Assembly: GCF_000165425.1 (NCBI RefSeq)
Contig: NW_001799411.1
Span: 1-64,000 of the forward strand
Length of the DNA stretch: 64,000 nt
Source: Paramecium tetraurelia
Taxonomy: Eukaryota > Ciliophora > Oligohymenophorea > Peniculida > Parameciidae
Direction: 5' to 3'
Under the pieces are notes generated by a model, which had not been told where the DNA came from, searched no databases, and saw only the letters and a program-made list of their open reading frames with translations. Position 1 is the stretch's first letter; every line of letters starts with the position of its first letter. A program made the position numbers and the translations under genes. Below, in pieces: positions 1 to 11,689 of this stretch.

Positions 1-610
1 TTGACAACAATTTAAGAGTGATATATATGTTAATTCTTTGGACTATTTTCATCTCATCCTTGAAAGGTTATAAGAGCCTAATAAAATAGACTATGACGTA
101 CAACCAGTAGAATTATAGAGATGTATCATTCTAATATTTACAACAATTCCAAATTCAGATAAGGAGGTGCCGCATTTGAAATACGATTTAAGTTAAATTA
201 ATTGCAAAGATGAGATGGTTTATAGAATGAGTATACGTGAAATAAGTAGAGTCCGAATAAGTTGAGGAATAGGTTAGCTGTATTTACAGTAGATAGACGG
301 AAGAATTACAATTTCAATAGGAGAGCAAAATCATAAACTCTTTGTTTTTTTATTGTTTTAGGTTGCCGTTTAATTAAATAATTAAATGCCCTTGATCATA
401 AGAAATTAAAGCTCAAATAGAATCTGCATTTTTTCATCAATTATAGCATCTACACTGCCTGCAGCCTAAAAACTCTAAGATTAAGTATCGCATTATGAAC
501 AATTAGTTTGAACAAGGCATCTTGAGCTACAGTTCATCATCCGAAGGAGTTGAGCAAAAATGAAAAGTATTCTTTGCATAGATATTAGCAGATAGTGTAC
601 AAATAAAACC

Positions 611-2591
611 GTTTCAGATACAAAATCATTAAATTGTTAATTGTTTTAATATGCTTTTTGCATCAGTGTTGCAGTATTCAACACATTTTTTACTGAATCG
701 AAATTAAGTTAAACAGAATGCATAATATGCAGGTAGTAAAGTTAAAATCTATTAGTGCATTCAATTTAGAATGAATACAAGTTTATGTATAAAATTTTCC
801 AAGCATACTAAGCGGCGGAATTATCAGAGCTATTAACGCACATGCAAGGTATGCATTATTACAAGAGTCCTTATTTGGTATTTTGATTGTGGATAAAATT
901 TGACTCTTCTCTATCAATCAGTTATATAATTATTAGTTTCCAGAAAATAGAAGCATTAGGAGGTTTCTTGAAAGCGAGTGCCGAAAATGCAGAGAATCAG
1001 TTGGACTAGTAACTTTTAATATGGAATCTGTAGAAATATTCTAATAGGAAAAAGAATATTGATGCTTTGATCCAATACTGGAATTTTGTATCAACACACA
1101 TCCTTTCCTTTATTATTTGCGTGAAAATTTTTGATTACATATTCTTCATAGTTGATAACAAGGCATTGAGAAAGTTGTTCAACGCTGTCTTGTAAAAAGG
1201 ACCACAAGAGATATTGATAAGAATGAAATATTCACTTTTTTCATTTGGAGTTCAGTCTTTAGGCAAAGTGCAGATTATAAATACAGTATTCGAGCATCTG
1301 AGTTGTCGGCTTATCTTCATAAGCATAGGTAAAGCCTATGAAGATAATGGTGATGGGGTAAGCGTCATTTGGCTATTTTATGATCAGTTAGTATATAGTT
1401 CAATCCATAAAAGTTTCTATTGGGACGAAACTTATTTATAACTGAACTCTTTTCTGTACAGATAGTGAGTTCAGTTGTTTCAGAGGAAAGTTACTGTTTT
1501 AATTCTTTATTCTGAAAAATATTCTATCTATGCATTCAACCAAGATTCAAGCCTCAACTTTCAAAGGCTGCAATTTCTTTGGATTCAGTTTCCTTTAGCA
1601 CTAGTTCCTTCTATCTTTATCTTTTATATGAAGTATCATCTTGTGCTGAATAGTCTACAGCTATTCAAGTGGTAAAGTTTTGTCTTGTGATTGTATTTGA
1701 ATCTATTAATTGTTTATTCGCAATTATCCGTAAACTAACAGAAGTTCTTCTATCCATAAATTAGATCCGATCCTCATCTAAGAATTGGGTATTGGTTTTT
1801 CATCAAATCTGAAATGTTTAAGAAACAAATCAAGAGTATTATTTTACTCATGTTTCTTGTCGAGTTGGGAAGAATTTTATAATTAATCTTAAATTCGGAT
1901 GCAATAGACCTTGCAGTAATTTAGTATAATCACATTTTTCTAATTGGGTCTTCCATGGTAAAATCAATTTTAATTAAATTTGAGAAGGAGTGACCACTTT
2001 ACAGACCATAGTGATGTTTTCCTTATCTTTACCATAAGAGATCCAAGACTTAAGAGCAATTATTAATGAAATGCCTCATACTGCATTCCAAGATTGTGGC
2101 TTTTGGTTTCCTTCATCTTCAGCCCCAATTATTTTATTGTTGATAGTGAATCCTCCTCCTTAACTCAGGGGATGAATGCATTTCGAATTGGTTTTCTCAA
2201 GGAAAGCTATTTACAAGACATAAACGGCAATATGTTATCAAACATTTCATATCTTGATCTTTCCCTTTCATGTACATCCCGCTGCATAATCTTATTAAAT
2301 TCAAGTAGAACATCTTTTTTATACTTAAGTCAAAGAGTTTAAGCAAAGTCCATGAAACAGCCTCAACTTGTTGACAGGGAGCTTAATTTGAGGAGATTAA
2401 GCACCAACAACATTTTTAGTTAAGTTCAGGCAACATTGAGAAAAACCTCAAGTTATGTAAGTAATAAACAATTAGATGCAAATGCATCATCTAATGCGTA
2501 ATAATAATAATCACAGCAACAGATGATTTAGCTAAACAGGGTGCAGCAGAATATCCAAAAACAAATCAAAGATGGAGTTGAGCGTTGAAAA
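611..2591 (+). pseudogene. Decayed large ciliate membrane/TPR-like protein, several frames
   Basis: Read with TAA/TAG as Gln, protein-like segments follow one another on the plus strand. One frame runs 611-883, stops at an in-frame TGA (884-886) and continues in the same frame 887-1467. A later frame runs 2094-2589 and ends in a Q-rich tail. The first part carries a CIICR cysteine pair and an alternating helical segment (DQQLLIWNLQKYSN), which I associate with large ciliate multi-pass proteins with helical repeats and PAS-like modules; this assignment is from memory of the family and is weak. No intron of normal size removes the internal TGA. Random frames average about 60 codons in this code, so only the longer pieces are informative. 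It is probably a relic; a gene with unrecognised introns is the alternative. Confidence 0.4.
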
Positions 2592-4383
2592 CTCTAGATA
2601 TCAATGTAGACTCGCATTATAGAGGAAACATTTAGCACGGTATCAAATAAGTCTATTATGAAAAATTATTGGCCTATTAAACACTTAACCTATATAAAAA
2701 ATTAATACTAAAACAGAAGGCTTCAAATCCTTCATTGAGATTGTTGGAGTAAAATTAATAATATGAATGCTACAATTAAGAGACAACTCTATTTACTATT
2801 ACTGATAAAGAATCTCACAAGAAAAATAGCACTAATATCTCATCCTTAATAGCAAGTTCTAAAAAAGTTGAGTTATAAATAGCAGATTTAATCAATTTGA
2901 AAAAAAAGTATTGAAAAGGAAAACAAATTCAACAATCTAATTATTGATACTCAATAAGTTATGATGATTAATGGTGTAATCTAAATGTTACTTAGTTCAG
3001 TACAATTAATTGATAATTAGTTGCTTATAATTTCACAGAGTTAAAGCTCAAAAAAATATTTAGAGAGAGTAATGAATATATCCTAATCCTTAATTTAATT
3101 AATTGATAATATTACGCTGCAAATTTTTGACAAAGTTAAAGTAAATGGCTAAGTTTTATAAATTTAAGGATGTATGTTGAGGTTATATCTTTAAAAAATT
3201 ACTAAGTCTGTATATAATAAAGAGTTTTAATTGGAAGAAGATTACTTGGATAATTTAATTGCCTTTTAATAGAAACAACAACTAAAAGTAAATTATAATT
3301 ATTATAATCTATCAAATGCTTAAAGATCAATGCTTCAAATTTATTTAAATAGATCAGATTTTGAGATTAATTAAAATTTTTTTGTCAAATCAATTCTGAC
3401 TAATTTTCTTTATGTTAATACATATATTAATCAACCTTAATAAAAAACCTAATATAGAATTGACTTGGCTAAATGTCAATATTGCAAAACATAAAAAGGT
3501 GCTTCTGAAATTTAACAATATAATTATTATTTTATTAATCATGTAGAGGGCAACACATATGAAAATTGTGATTTATAGATGGAACAAATTAATAATCAAA
3601 GTGCACAACTCTATTGTAAATGCAAATCATTTGGAAATTTATTTTTGATAAAAACAAATGATAAATTTATGAATTAATAAAATAATACATTGGTGAATTA
3701 AATGTAAGAGTAATAGGTTAGATACTCTAGAGCCGGTTAAGAAGCCTTTTCAAATAAATATATATCCAGGTCACTTCTTTGTGTTTAAAACATCTTTTTA
3801 AATAAATTTTTTAATTATAAAATAGTATGTGCATTCGATTTTGTAATTTTTTAAAAAAGACGACTAAAACCCTGTGAAAAAAAGCTTTAGAATTTACAGT
3901 TTAGTAATTAAATAAGTATTCTAATATTAACATCCACTTGGGAAGTCTTATTGATTGATATAGTCATTATCAATACAAGCATAAATCTCCTTATTTCACT
4001 AGTGTTCAAACCAATTTCAAAAATAAGTTAAGCAATTTATATGTTTCAAGGCAAAATTTCTATAGCAATGGTTGTATTATATCTTTGTCTGCCTTTTATC
4101 CTTTTTCCTAATGATTTTGGCATTAAACTAAATGTATATTATTTTCTCATAATAGTGAATTAACTAAAACCGAAACTGATATACCAATATCCTTAAATAT
4201 TTTGAGTACTTTATTATTAGTTTTTCTCATTTATGAGCCAATTGCTATTTATATAAGAATTGTTATATACAGACCCTTTCTGGACAGTATCAAACGAAAT
4301 GAATATAACCCAGCCAGCCATTTTGTTTATTTCTTTATAAATCATAGCTAAATAAATAAAATTTACAATTAATTAAATATTCG
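2592..4383 (+). pseudogene. GAIN/GPS-like ectodomain gene, probably decayed
   Basis: The longest left-arm reading frame lies here: 2901-4205, 434 codons without TGA. It encodes a Ser/Asn/Gln-rich beta-type ectodomain with a cysteine cluster (CQYCKTQKG, then CDLQ) and CKCKSFGNLFLI near residue 240. That resembles the GPS motif (Cys-x-Cys followed by an FA/LI strand) that closes GAIN domains in polycystin-type proteins. Hydrophobic segments follow, as expected for membrane spans. Upstream (2592-2892) another frame is open and protein-like. A good 22-nt intron candidate lies at 4132-4153, but joining across it needs an extra frame change, and the best protein sense swaps frames several times between 3940 and 4383. 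I infer frameshift decay of a receptor-like gene. Confidence 0.4.
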
Positions 4384-7300
4384 ATGAAGCTGATTAAATT
4401 TTAATATTAAAAATTGAAAAAAATATAATTGTTAATTTAATTTTTTTTCTTTAGTAAATAAATACTTAGTGATTTGCCTCCTCTCAATAATCAAAGGAAC
4501 TTTCATTTAGTAGTTTATTGATTTATTTTTGATTATTGGTTGATGATTTGACCAAATATGTTTAACATAATTATAAGAATAAAATCTTTTCTTAAGAAAG
4601 TTAATTACTAATTTATATAGGCTAAGATAAGAGCTTCTTTAGTTAAAGGTAAAATTCTATTTTTTTTTTGATAATAATTATTCTATTTTCACAACTAAAT
4701 ATTCAATCTTTTGCACCATTAATTATTTTCATTTTATATCATTATTGGCATTTGGGGCATATATTATCTTAGACTCCCTTATTTGATCTCATTCCAAATT
4801 CAATATTGGAGCAATTATGATATTTCAATTATAAATGGCAGCCTTGAGAGTATTGTATATAAAATTCCTATCATCCAGAGTGTTTTTGTTTTATTATTAG
4901 TACTACGAACAAAACAGTTCTAAAGCAAATGGCTCATATTGTCCTGTATGTATCTTGATAAATCCTTTCTCACAAATATGACACACATAAGTGATTTAAA
5001 AATTCATCTATCGAAATATCCATAAGTTTTGTTAGATTAGAAGCGATACAAGAATTTTAGGGAAGTATAATAAATAGTCTTAATAATTTCTAGAGCATTC
5101 TTCAATAAATGATGGAGATCCTAGATCAAGTGTTGAATCTGGATCAAAATCTAAATATTTAGGTCTACTTAAACGTGCTCATGATATCAAATTATAAAGA
5201 GTGTAAATACAATAGGAGAATCAGGATTCTCCACTAACTCTCATTTCATTGTAGATAAACAATAACAATCACATTACTAAATTATATAATAATTTCTCCA
5301 AAAATAAGGGATACCAATTTGAATTTTATGAAATGATTATTGCCTCTTTGTCCAAATTGTTCATTAAAACCAATTGTTTTTACCAGAACATAAAGTCAAA
5401 ATTCATGAATGTTGATCACATTCTTATCTCCACATGATTCAAATGCAATTACAAAATTTCAAATTTATTTTAAATGCAATCAAAACAACTTAATGATAAA
5501 TAATACGTGTACATAAAAAGACAAAATTGCTTATAAAATTGGATCCAGGAGTAACTTAGAATAACTTAATGATAAAATAGCAGATTATAGTAAGGCTAAG
5601 CCTGAAATCGGTTGGAAATTATTGGTATACGTGGATCATTTTTAGATTGATGCCTCTATCATGGCAATACAGGCAATGTTGCCTTGAGCTTGTAAAACAA
5701 TAAATAGTTACAAATGATGAGGATTTTAATTCTTCTCTTAAAAAATATTATAATAATGTGCACTTATGCACAAAAATTACAGCAAAAGTTGGAAATGAAA
5801 ATTGTGATAAAATAACTTCTGAGTCATCTCATACTGAAAAAGCATAAAAAATTTACAATTAATTAAAATTGACATTTGTATAGTGTTACCTCAAATTAAA
5901 CCTCTGTCTATGCAACATTTCCTAGTACACGTGGGTATAATGGTACATATCTTGGAAGAAAATAATTGCATTCAATTGATTGCATATTCTTAATTTGAAT
6001 GAACATATTTACAGCAGAAAAAGGCGCTAAATCTGGCTCAGAATAGTCCTAATTAAATCAATTAAATCGGAGACTAACTATCCATACAAAAAGGTTATTG
6101 CATTAAATGTGATATATTAGCAATAAAAAAGTTTTTTAATAGTCAAATGACTGCCTCTACTGTTCTAGAAAATTAAAACAGTATTAAAAATGTTGCCTTA
6201 AATCAATCAAAGAAAGCATAAGTCCTAACCATTCTCAAAAATTATTTTTATTTGCTCCTCAAACTTATAAAAAATATGATAGAAATTGAATTTTCTTAGA
6301 GATTGAATTTTCTAACCATAGAATAATTATTTCTCTAATTCATCTATTATAACTTCAAAAATTTTAATAAATATATAAATGTCCAACTTTCTTACTTCAA
6401 AGTCCATTATTCTCTTTTTAGATATTTTATAGAACCGACACAATAATAGTTTGAACTAAAAGAGAATAAACTAATCAATTATTGATAATGAAAATTCAAT
6501 TTTATCCAAAAGAAAGTAAGAAAATTAGAACAGTGTTAAAAATAAAAATATTGCCTTAAATCAATAAAAAGAAAGCAATTGCTGCAATTTCTAAAGTTAT
6601 ATCAAATGCTAGCTGAAAGCAAATTACACCCAAAGAGCAATTTTCATAAATAGAATACTAATAAGAAATGCTATTTTGGAAAAATCATTTTGTTTAAGTT
6701 GAATAATATTATTTGACTTAGTGAAATGCAAATATCATTGGATGATCAATATGAATTGTCATTATCTAGATGTGATTCTGAAGGTCGTTAAAAAATAGCC
6801 ATCCTTTTTAAATATGGATGTTCAAATAAACGTTTTAATTTTAACAATATTATTGTGTAACAGTTTAGTTATAATGTGTGTATTAATTCTCTAACTCTAA
6901 TATAACTATCGTTCATTTAGGAATTCAGAGTTAGGTTAGGCATGCTGGTTTCTAAGGTGTTCAAGTTGTAAATTACAAAAATATTACTAGCTGAACAAAA
7001 ATATTGAATAATAGACCATTAATTTGAAAAGATTTTTACGCTAAGACATGATGAACATTTATTTATAACACAATAAATTGTTTCATTTAGTAATACAGTC
7101 AGACACCATGCTTGCTTAGTGCTGCTTTTTTCGCTGCTGGATACATTTTGTTTTACTATTGTTACCACATGGCTACTGATCAGAGGACGTAGTTCAATCT
7201 AACCACACCGTTATTGTATAATTAAATGTTAGCGTTCGGATCCATGATATTTATATGCTGTCATAAATACTGTTAATATATAACTCATCAATACAATTGA

Positions 7301-8579
7301 CTAAAGTAGGAAATATTACACTTATTATCTATCACAATATGAGAAACTATTGTTGACTTTGGAAATTGAGATTAAAATGCAAATATATCAAGATACTTAA
7401 TTTTGTTTGGTTTGAGTATTTAGATGCATGTTGGAATTTTGCAAATATATACAGAAGTTGGATATTTCTTGCCTCACATTTTGAAAATTTTGTTAGAATA
7501 TTTCAATAAATTGATTATTTTAAAGAAGCTTTTCTGATTACAATTATAACTTGTTATATTATTTATCCAGCCTATATTCTTTGCAGTGCTAGAGATATAT
7601 ATAGAGTCCAATTTAAACTTCCTCTCAAGAATTTATCCTTAACACTAAATAATATGTTACAAGCTTCAGCGGAATATGTAAAATTGCAGGTATCTCAAAC
7701 TACTGGTTGGATTGTCCATTCATATATATTATAAGTGAGGATCAAGGAAGATAAATTTAAATGTTTGGCTTTGACTTCTCTCTAAAAAATATAATAGAAA
7801 ATTGTATTTGCATCTGTGTAATTTTTGATTGACCTACAGCCGACAATTCTATCACTTGATATGAACTTGGTTACTTTCAAGTACTTCTGAATATTTATTA
7901 ACAAAATATATGATTTTGAATTCTTAACACTTTCATATCATTATTTCAAAAATCAGTAAAAGATAAAAATTATTAATTAGGAAAAGGTAATCGAATTAAG
8001 TAATAAATAAATTTTACACTCAAAATTCAAAACACAACTTCACAACATTTAATCATTGCTAATATTAAATAGTTTGCTTTCTTATCTTTGTATTTCTTTA
8101 CCAAAGACAAGATAGTTTCTGAAATAAAATCATTGTATTTAATTTGCAAAGAGTGTTGCACATATTACATTAGGAGAAGTTATCAAAAAATATATCTTGT
8201 TTTAAAGGAAGCTATGAGAATGCAACCTTTTGTTCAGTCTCAATTATTTGTTATGATTTTACTTTACTATCTTAACTAGCCATGGCACTATGCAATTGTT
8301 CACCTGAGATTCTTCTTGCTGAAGGTGCATGTCGATATAGCTTTTGCATTATTAACTGCTTTTACTATGCATAAAACATAGTACAAATATTATGAAGATT
8401 CTAACATTTAAGCTTACGCTTTATTAAAATATACTATCGTTTTCTGTGTAGTAAATGGTAAGTTCCAGAAGGATGCTGTGTTACAAGAATTTTTTTAATG
8501 GAAATTCATTTTCCCAAAGAATCATCCATTTCGTCCTACATCTTCTTCCATAGATAGATGCTTATCTTTTAAAAAATGA
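4384..8579 (+). pseudogene. Scattered plus-strand coding remnants
   Basis: Short protein-like frames occur without a common frame: 5096-5437 (polar, Ser/Asn/Gln-rich), about 5580-5690, 6705-7013, 7090-7310 (two hydrophobic helices, FAAGYILFYYCY) and 8088-8579 (164 codons, begins MYFFTKDKIVSEIKS, hydrophobic middle). TGA codons and frame changes separate them and most gaps are too long for this genome's introns. They may be the membrane-spanning C-terminal part of the decayed receptor-like gene upstream. No family was recognised. A repeat structure sits at 6168-6577 (separate entry). 8580-9400 shows nothing I can support. Confidence 0.3.
6168..6577. repeat. Imperfect direct repeat flanking an inverted-repeat segment
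   Basis: A stretch of about 50 bases at 6168-6218 recurs with a 9-base insertion at 6520-6577; both share TTGCCTTAAATCAAT and a GAAAGCA end. Between them, TTGAATTTTC near 6305 has its complement GAAAATTCAA near 6490, and ATTCTCTTTTTAG near 6410 pairs with CTAAAAGAGAAT near 6457. Inverted repeats bracketed by a direct duplication look like a small mobile insertion or a recombination scar. Confidence 0.4.
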
Positions 8580-9399
8580 TCATGACTCTTGGAAACGCTT
8601 GACATCAAGTGATATTTATAAAAATATGCGTCTTGGAAGTAAACCATTGTCAACTTTATGTAGTATTTCCTAGTTATAACAGCTTATCAGAGTATTAGAT
8701 TATTCAGCATACATTAATCATATTCTTAAACTTGTCATTAAAAGGTTAAATACTAATCTTTAAATTTAATGATAGATTCCTTAAATTGGCAAGTAGTCGA
8801 GATTCTTATGATAAATATTATAATAAATAAGTTATCAACTATAAGTTTTTGGATTCAAGTAGAAGTGAAATAATCGTATTTAAGCATCAGTTTATTGCGA
8901 TACTTCTTTCTTAGTTTGTCAGAATATAATACGAAATAATGAGGATTATTTCAATGATGACTAGTTCTATAATAATATAGAGTTATCTAAGCAGATTCAA
9001 ACTTGTAATTCACTTGTCGTAAGGCTTTATTGGTAATCGCTACAAAAGTCTCATATAAAATCTGACAGATTGAAATTATCACAAACTTCCTTCATGTACT
9101 TTACTCCTCAAATAAATTAAAAGTTAAACTAGAGTAATTTTGTATACACTATAACGATAGACTTCTCTTGCTTTTTATAAGGAAAAGTTGCTTACTTCTC
9201 TTAGTAATTAGGTTGTAACAGTCGAACTCATGTTACTCTGATATGTTTTTTTACTATATTGTTATTATAGTAATTCATTAAAGAATATCTCTATTTACCA
9301 ATAAATTTAGGCTCATACTCAGAACTCCTTGCTTAACCTATAAATATTCATCCATTGTATCAGCTATTGCTTGTTGATGTTTCTAATATCTTTCTTAAA

Positions 9400-11060
9400 A
9401 AATGCCTTAAATTTAATATAAGATTTTAACGAATAGCAAAAGATTAACAAAAAGTCATTTACAACCATGCTTTGCGATTTTGTATTATAAACAAATTGCA
9501 AACTAGCAAACTTGATAAATATTTGAGTTTCGGCTACATGTTATCTGAATTTATGCTTCTAAAAATGCTTTTGCGCCACCTTAAATATTATAAGCAATGT
9601 TTAACGATACAATGTCATTTGCACTAATTGTTTGGTAGAAATCATAAACTATTAACTTCTAGCCAAGCTGTACATTATGAATATCTAACAGTCCCAATTA
9701 ATTATCATATTTTGCACTATCTATAAGATGAAGTCTTCTTTTAATTACTTGATATTTTTTATAGCTAATGTGATCGAATGCTATCTATTCGTATTTAGAT
9801 CAGAATTAGTACTTATGCCATCGATGTTCTTATACTCTCCTAAATTTATTTACAAGAAACATCTCCTCTGATTTAGCCCATGTATTGTAAAACTAGCCAT
9901 AGTATCTACCTAAGCTAAAACTTTAAGTTGTGCATATTTTCAAATTTTTCCCGCTATGCATGTGTTAACATAGTAAATATTGTTATATGAAATTATTTGA
10001 TCTTTGTTTTCAAATTTTTATTATGTGAAACTTTGTAGCAAAGTGTATGGAATAGTTTTAATGGCTCTTGTAAAGGTGGCTTACTCAATAACTTTAATAC
10101 TTATGACACTATCATTTATACTGGATTGAAAGATTGTGATGCATATATCATTTTTATAGTAGTCGTATTATTTTCTCAAATTAAAATGCTACCTACTTTA
10201 GCTATTTGCAGTACTATTAGATTGTAAGCATTGTTTATGCTATAATATCTGATGCATTAGTAGTTGTTTTACCTGCGTCTTTTAAATGTCTTACTTCGGC
10301 ACGATTTTTTTTTAGGTATCATAATAATTGCAGGTACTTAAAACTTGTAAGCTATTTGCTTCACACCTATATAGTTTTGTTATTCTGGCGATTTTAATTT
10401 TAAGAGGTTGATAAAATTATATAGCTTAGCCCTTGTAATTAATATTACTACGTTATGTAGTGTCCTAAAAATTTATATTCTTTTAAGTCCCCTTTTTTCC
10501 ATGCTTTATTTATGACCTTTTATATATGTTTGCTTTAGATTGTCCTTCGCTGCTTATCGTATTTTTGTGAGATAACCATAAGGCTTGTAAATTATATTAC
10601 ATTTATATATATCACAAACCTGAGTGTGTAATATTGAAGTTATATCCATTGTTATTTCTTTGAAAATATTGGTAGAAGTTTAATGATCCCTCGAGTCTTT
10701 TGTTTGATACAATTTGAAGTTTTCCATCTTCCTAAAATATTACTGTTGTTAGAAAATATTAATCCCTCTTCTTACAACTTTTAGTTCTAATTATTTAGTT
10801 TCATTGATTTCGAATTTCCTTTGCATATGGTAATCGTTTCCTTAAGCAATGGAATTCAAATTACCAAAATCTTTATAGAATGGATATTTGACTGACATTT
10901 CGTTTCTCCACATATGCTCTAATAATTTACAGTAGCAAACCTAACATCCCATTCATTAAATCTGATGCGCATTCGTTAATGCTCCTACTGTCTATCCATT
11001 CTAGGTCGCATGTTATAAGTATACAATCCTAGATACAACAACAAATCTCACTGTATATTG
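9400..11060 (-). pseudogene. Decayed minus-strand gene, unknown ectodomain-like protein
   Basis: On the minus strand, frames that look like real protein succeed one another with shifts: about 11,060-10,820 (CDLEWIDSRSINECASD), then 10,935-10,190 (contains KDFGNLNSIAQGNDYHMQ), then about 9,745-9,465 (KYDNQLGLLDIHNVQL followed by SLNIAYNIQGGAKAF and a Cys). The composition is that of a secreted or extracellular beta-rich domain, and REJ-like repeats of ciliate polycystins are one possibility. TGA codons lie between the segments, and no normal-sized intron joins them. 11,061-11,690 holds nothing I can support. Confidence 0.35.
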
Positions 11061-11689
11061 CTTAGATTTTCAACAGCAAAAAATTGGATGATCATCAAAT
11101 ATCTTTTTGGAGTAACATCTTTGCGACATTTTTTTTAGAAGGAGAGCTGAATGTATCTCTACTTGTCCTTTTAGTATAATAATCAATTTCTATGATACAT
11201 AAATTATAAAAATAGCCAGTTAGAGTTATGATTAATCAATCTGTTTTTGGAAGGTTCAGATAGAACAAGATATTAAATTTGAGAGGATAATTATAAATGA
11301 CATTCTTTATTATAATTAACATACTCCTTCAATCCTCAGAAATTCAATTTTAAGCCTAAGTTGCTTTAATTTGGAATGGAGAATTTTATATTTTAATCTG
11401 TTAAATGAACATAAAGTTTATAGAGAAGAAGTTGCATTTCAGAAATTTTCTTAGAATATCAAAACAATAAAATTAATCTTATTAAACATCACCTTATTTA
11501 AAACTTGCTCTTCTAAATCTATTAAGATTAAGGATAATGTAAAATTAATAATATTGAAATAAAATATAATTACAATTACAATCAATTATGATCTTAAAGA
11601 ACAAAGAAGTAAACCTTTTAGATAATTATGATTGCTTTTTAAAGTAAAAAATTGTTTAATAAAAAAAAAATAGTCACCTGAATAAAGAT

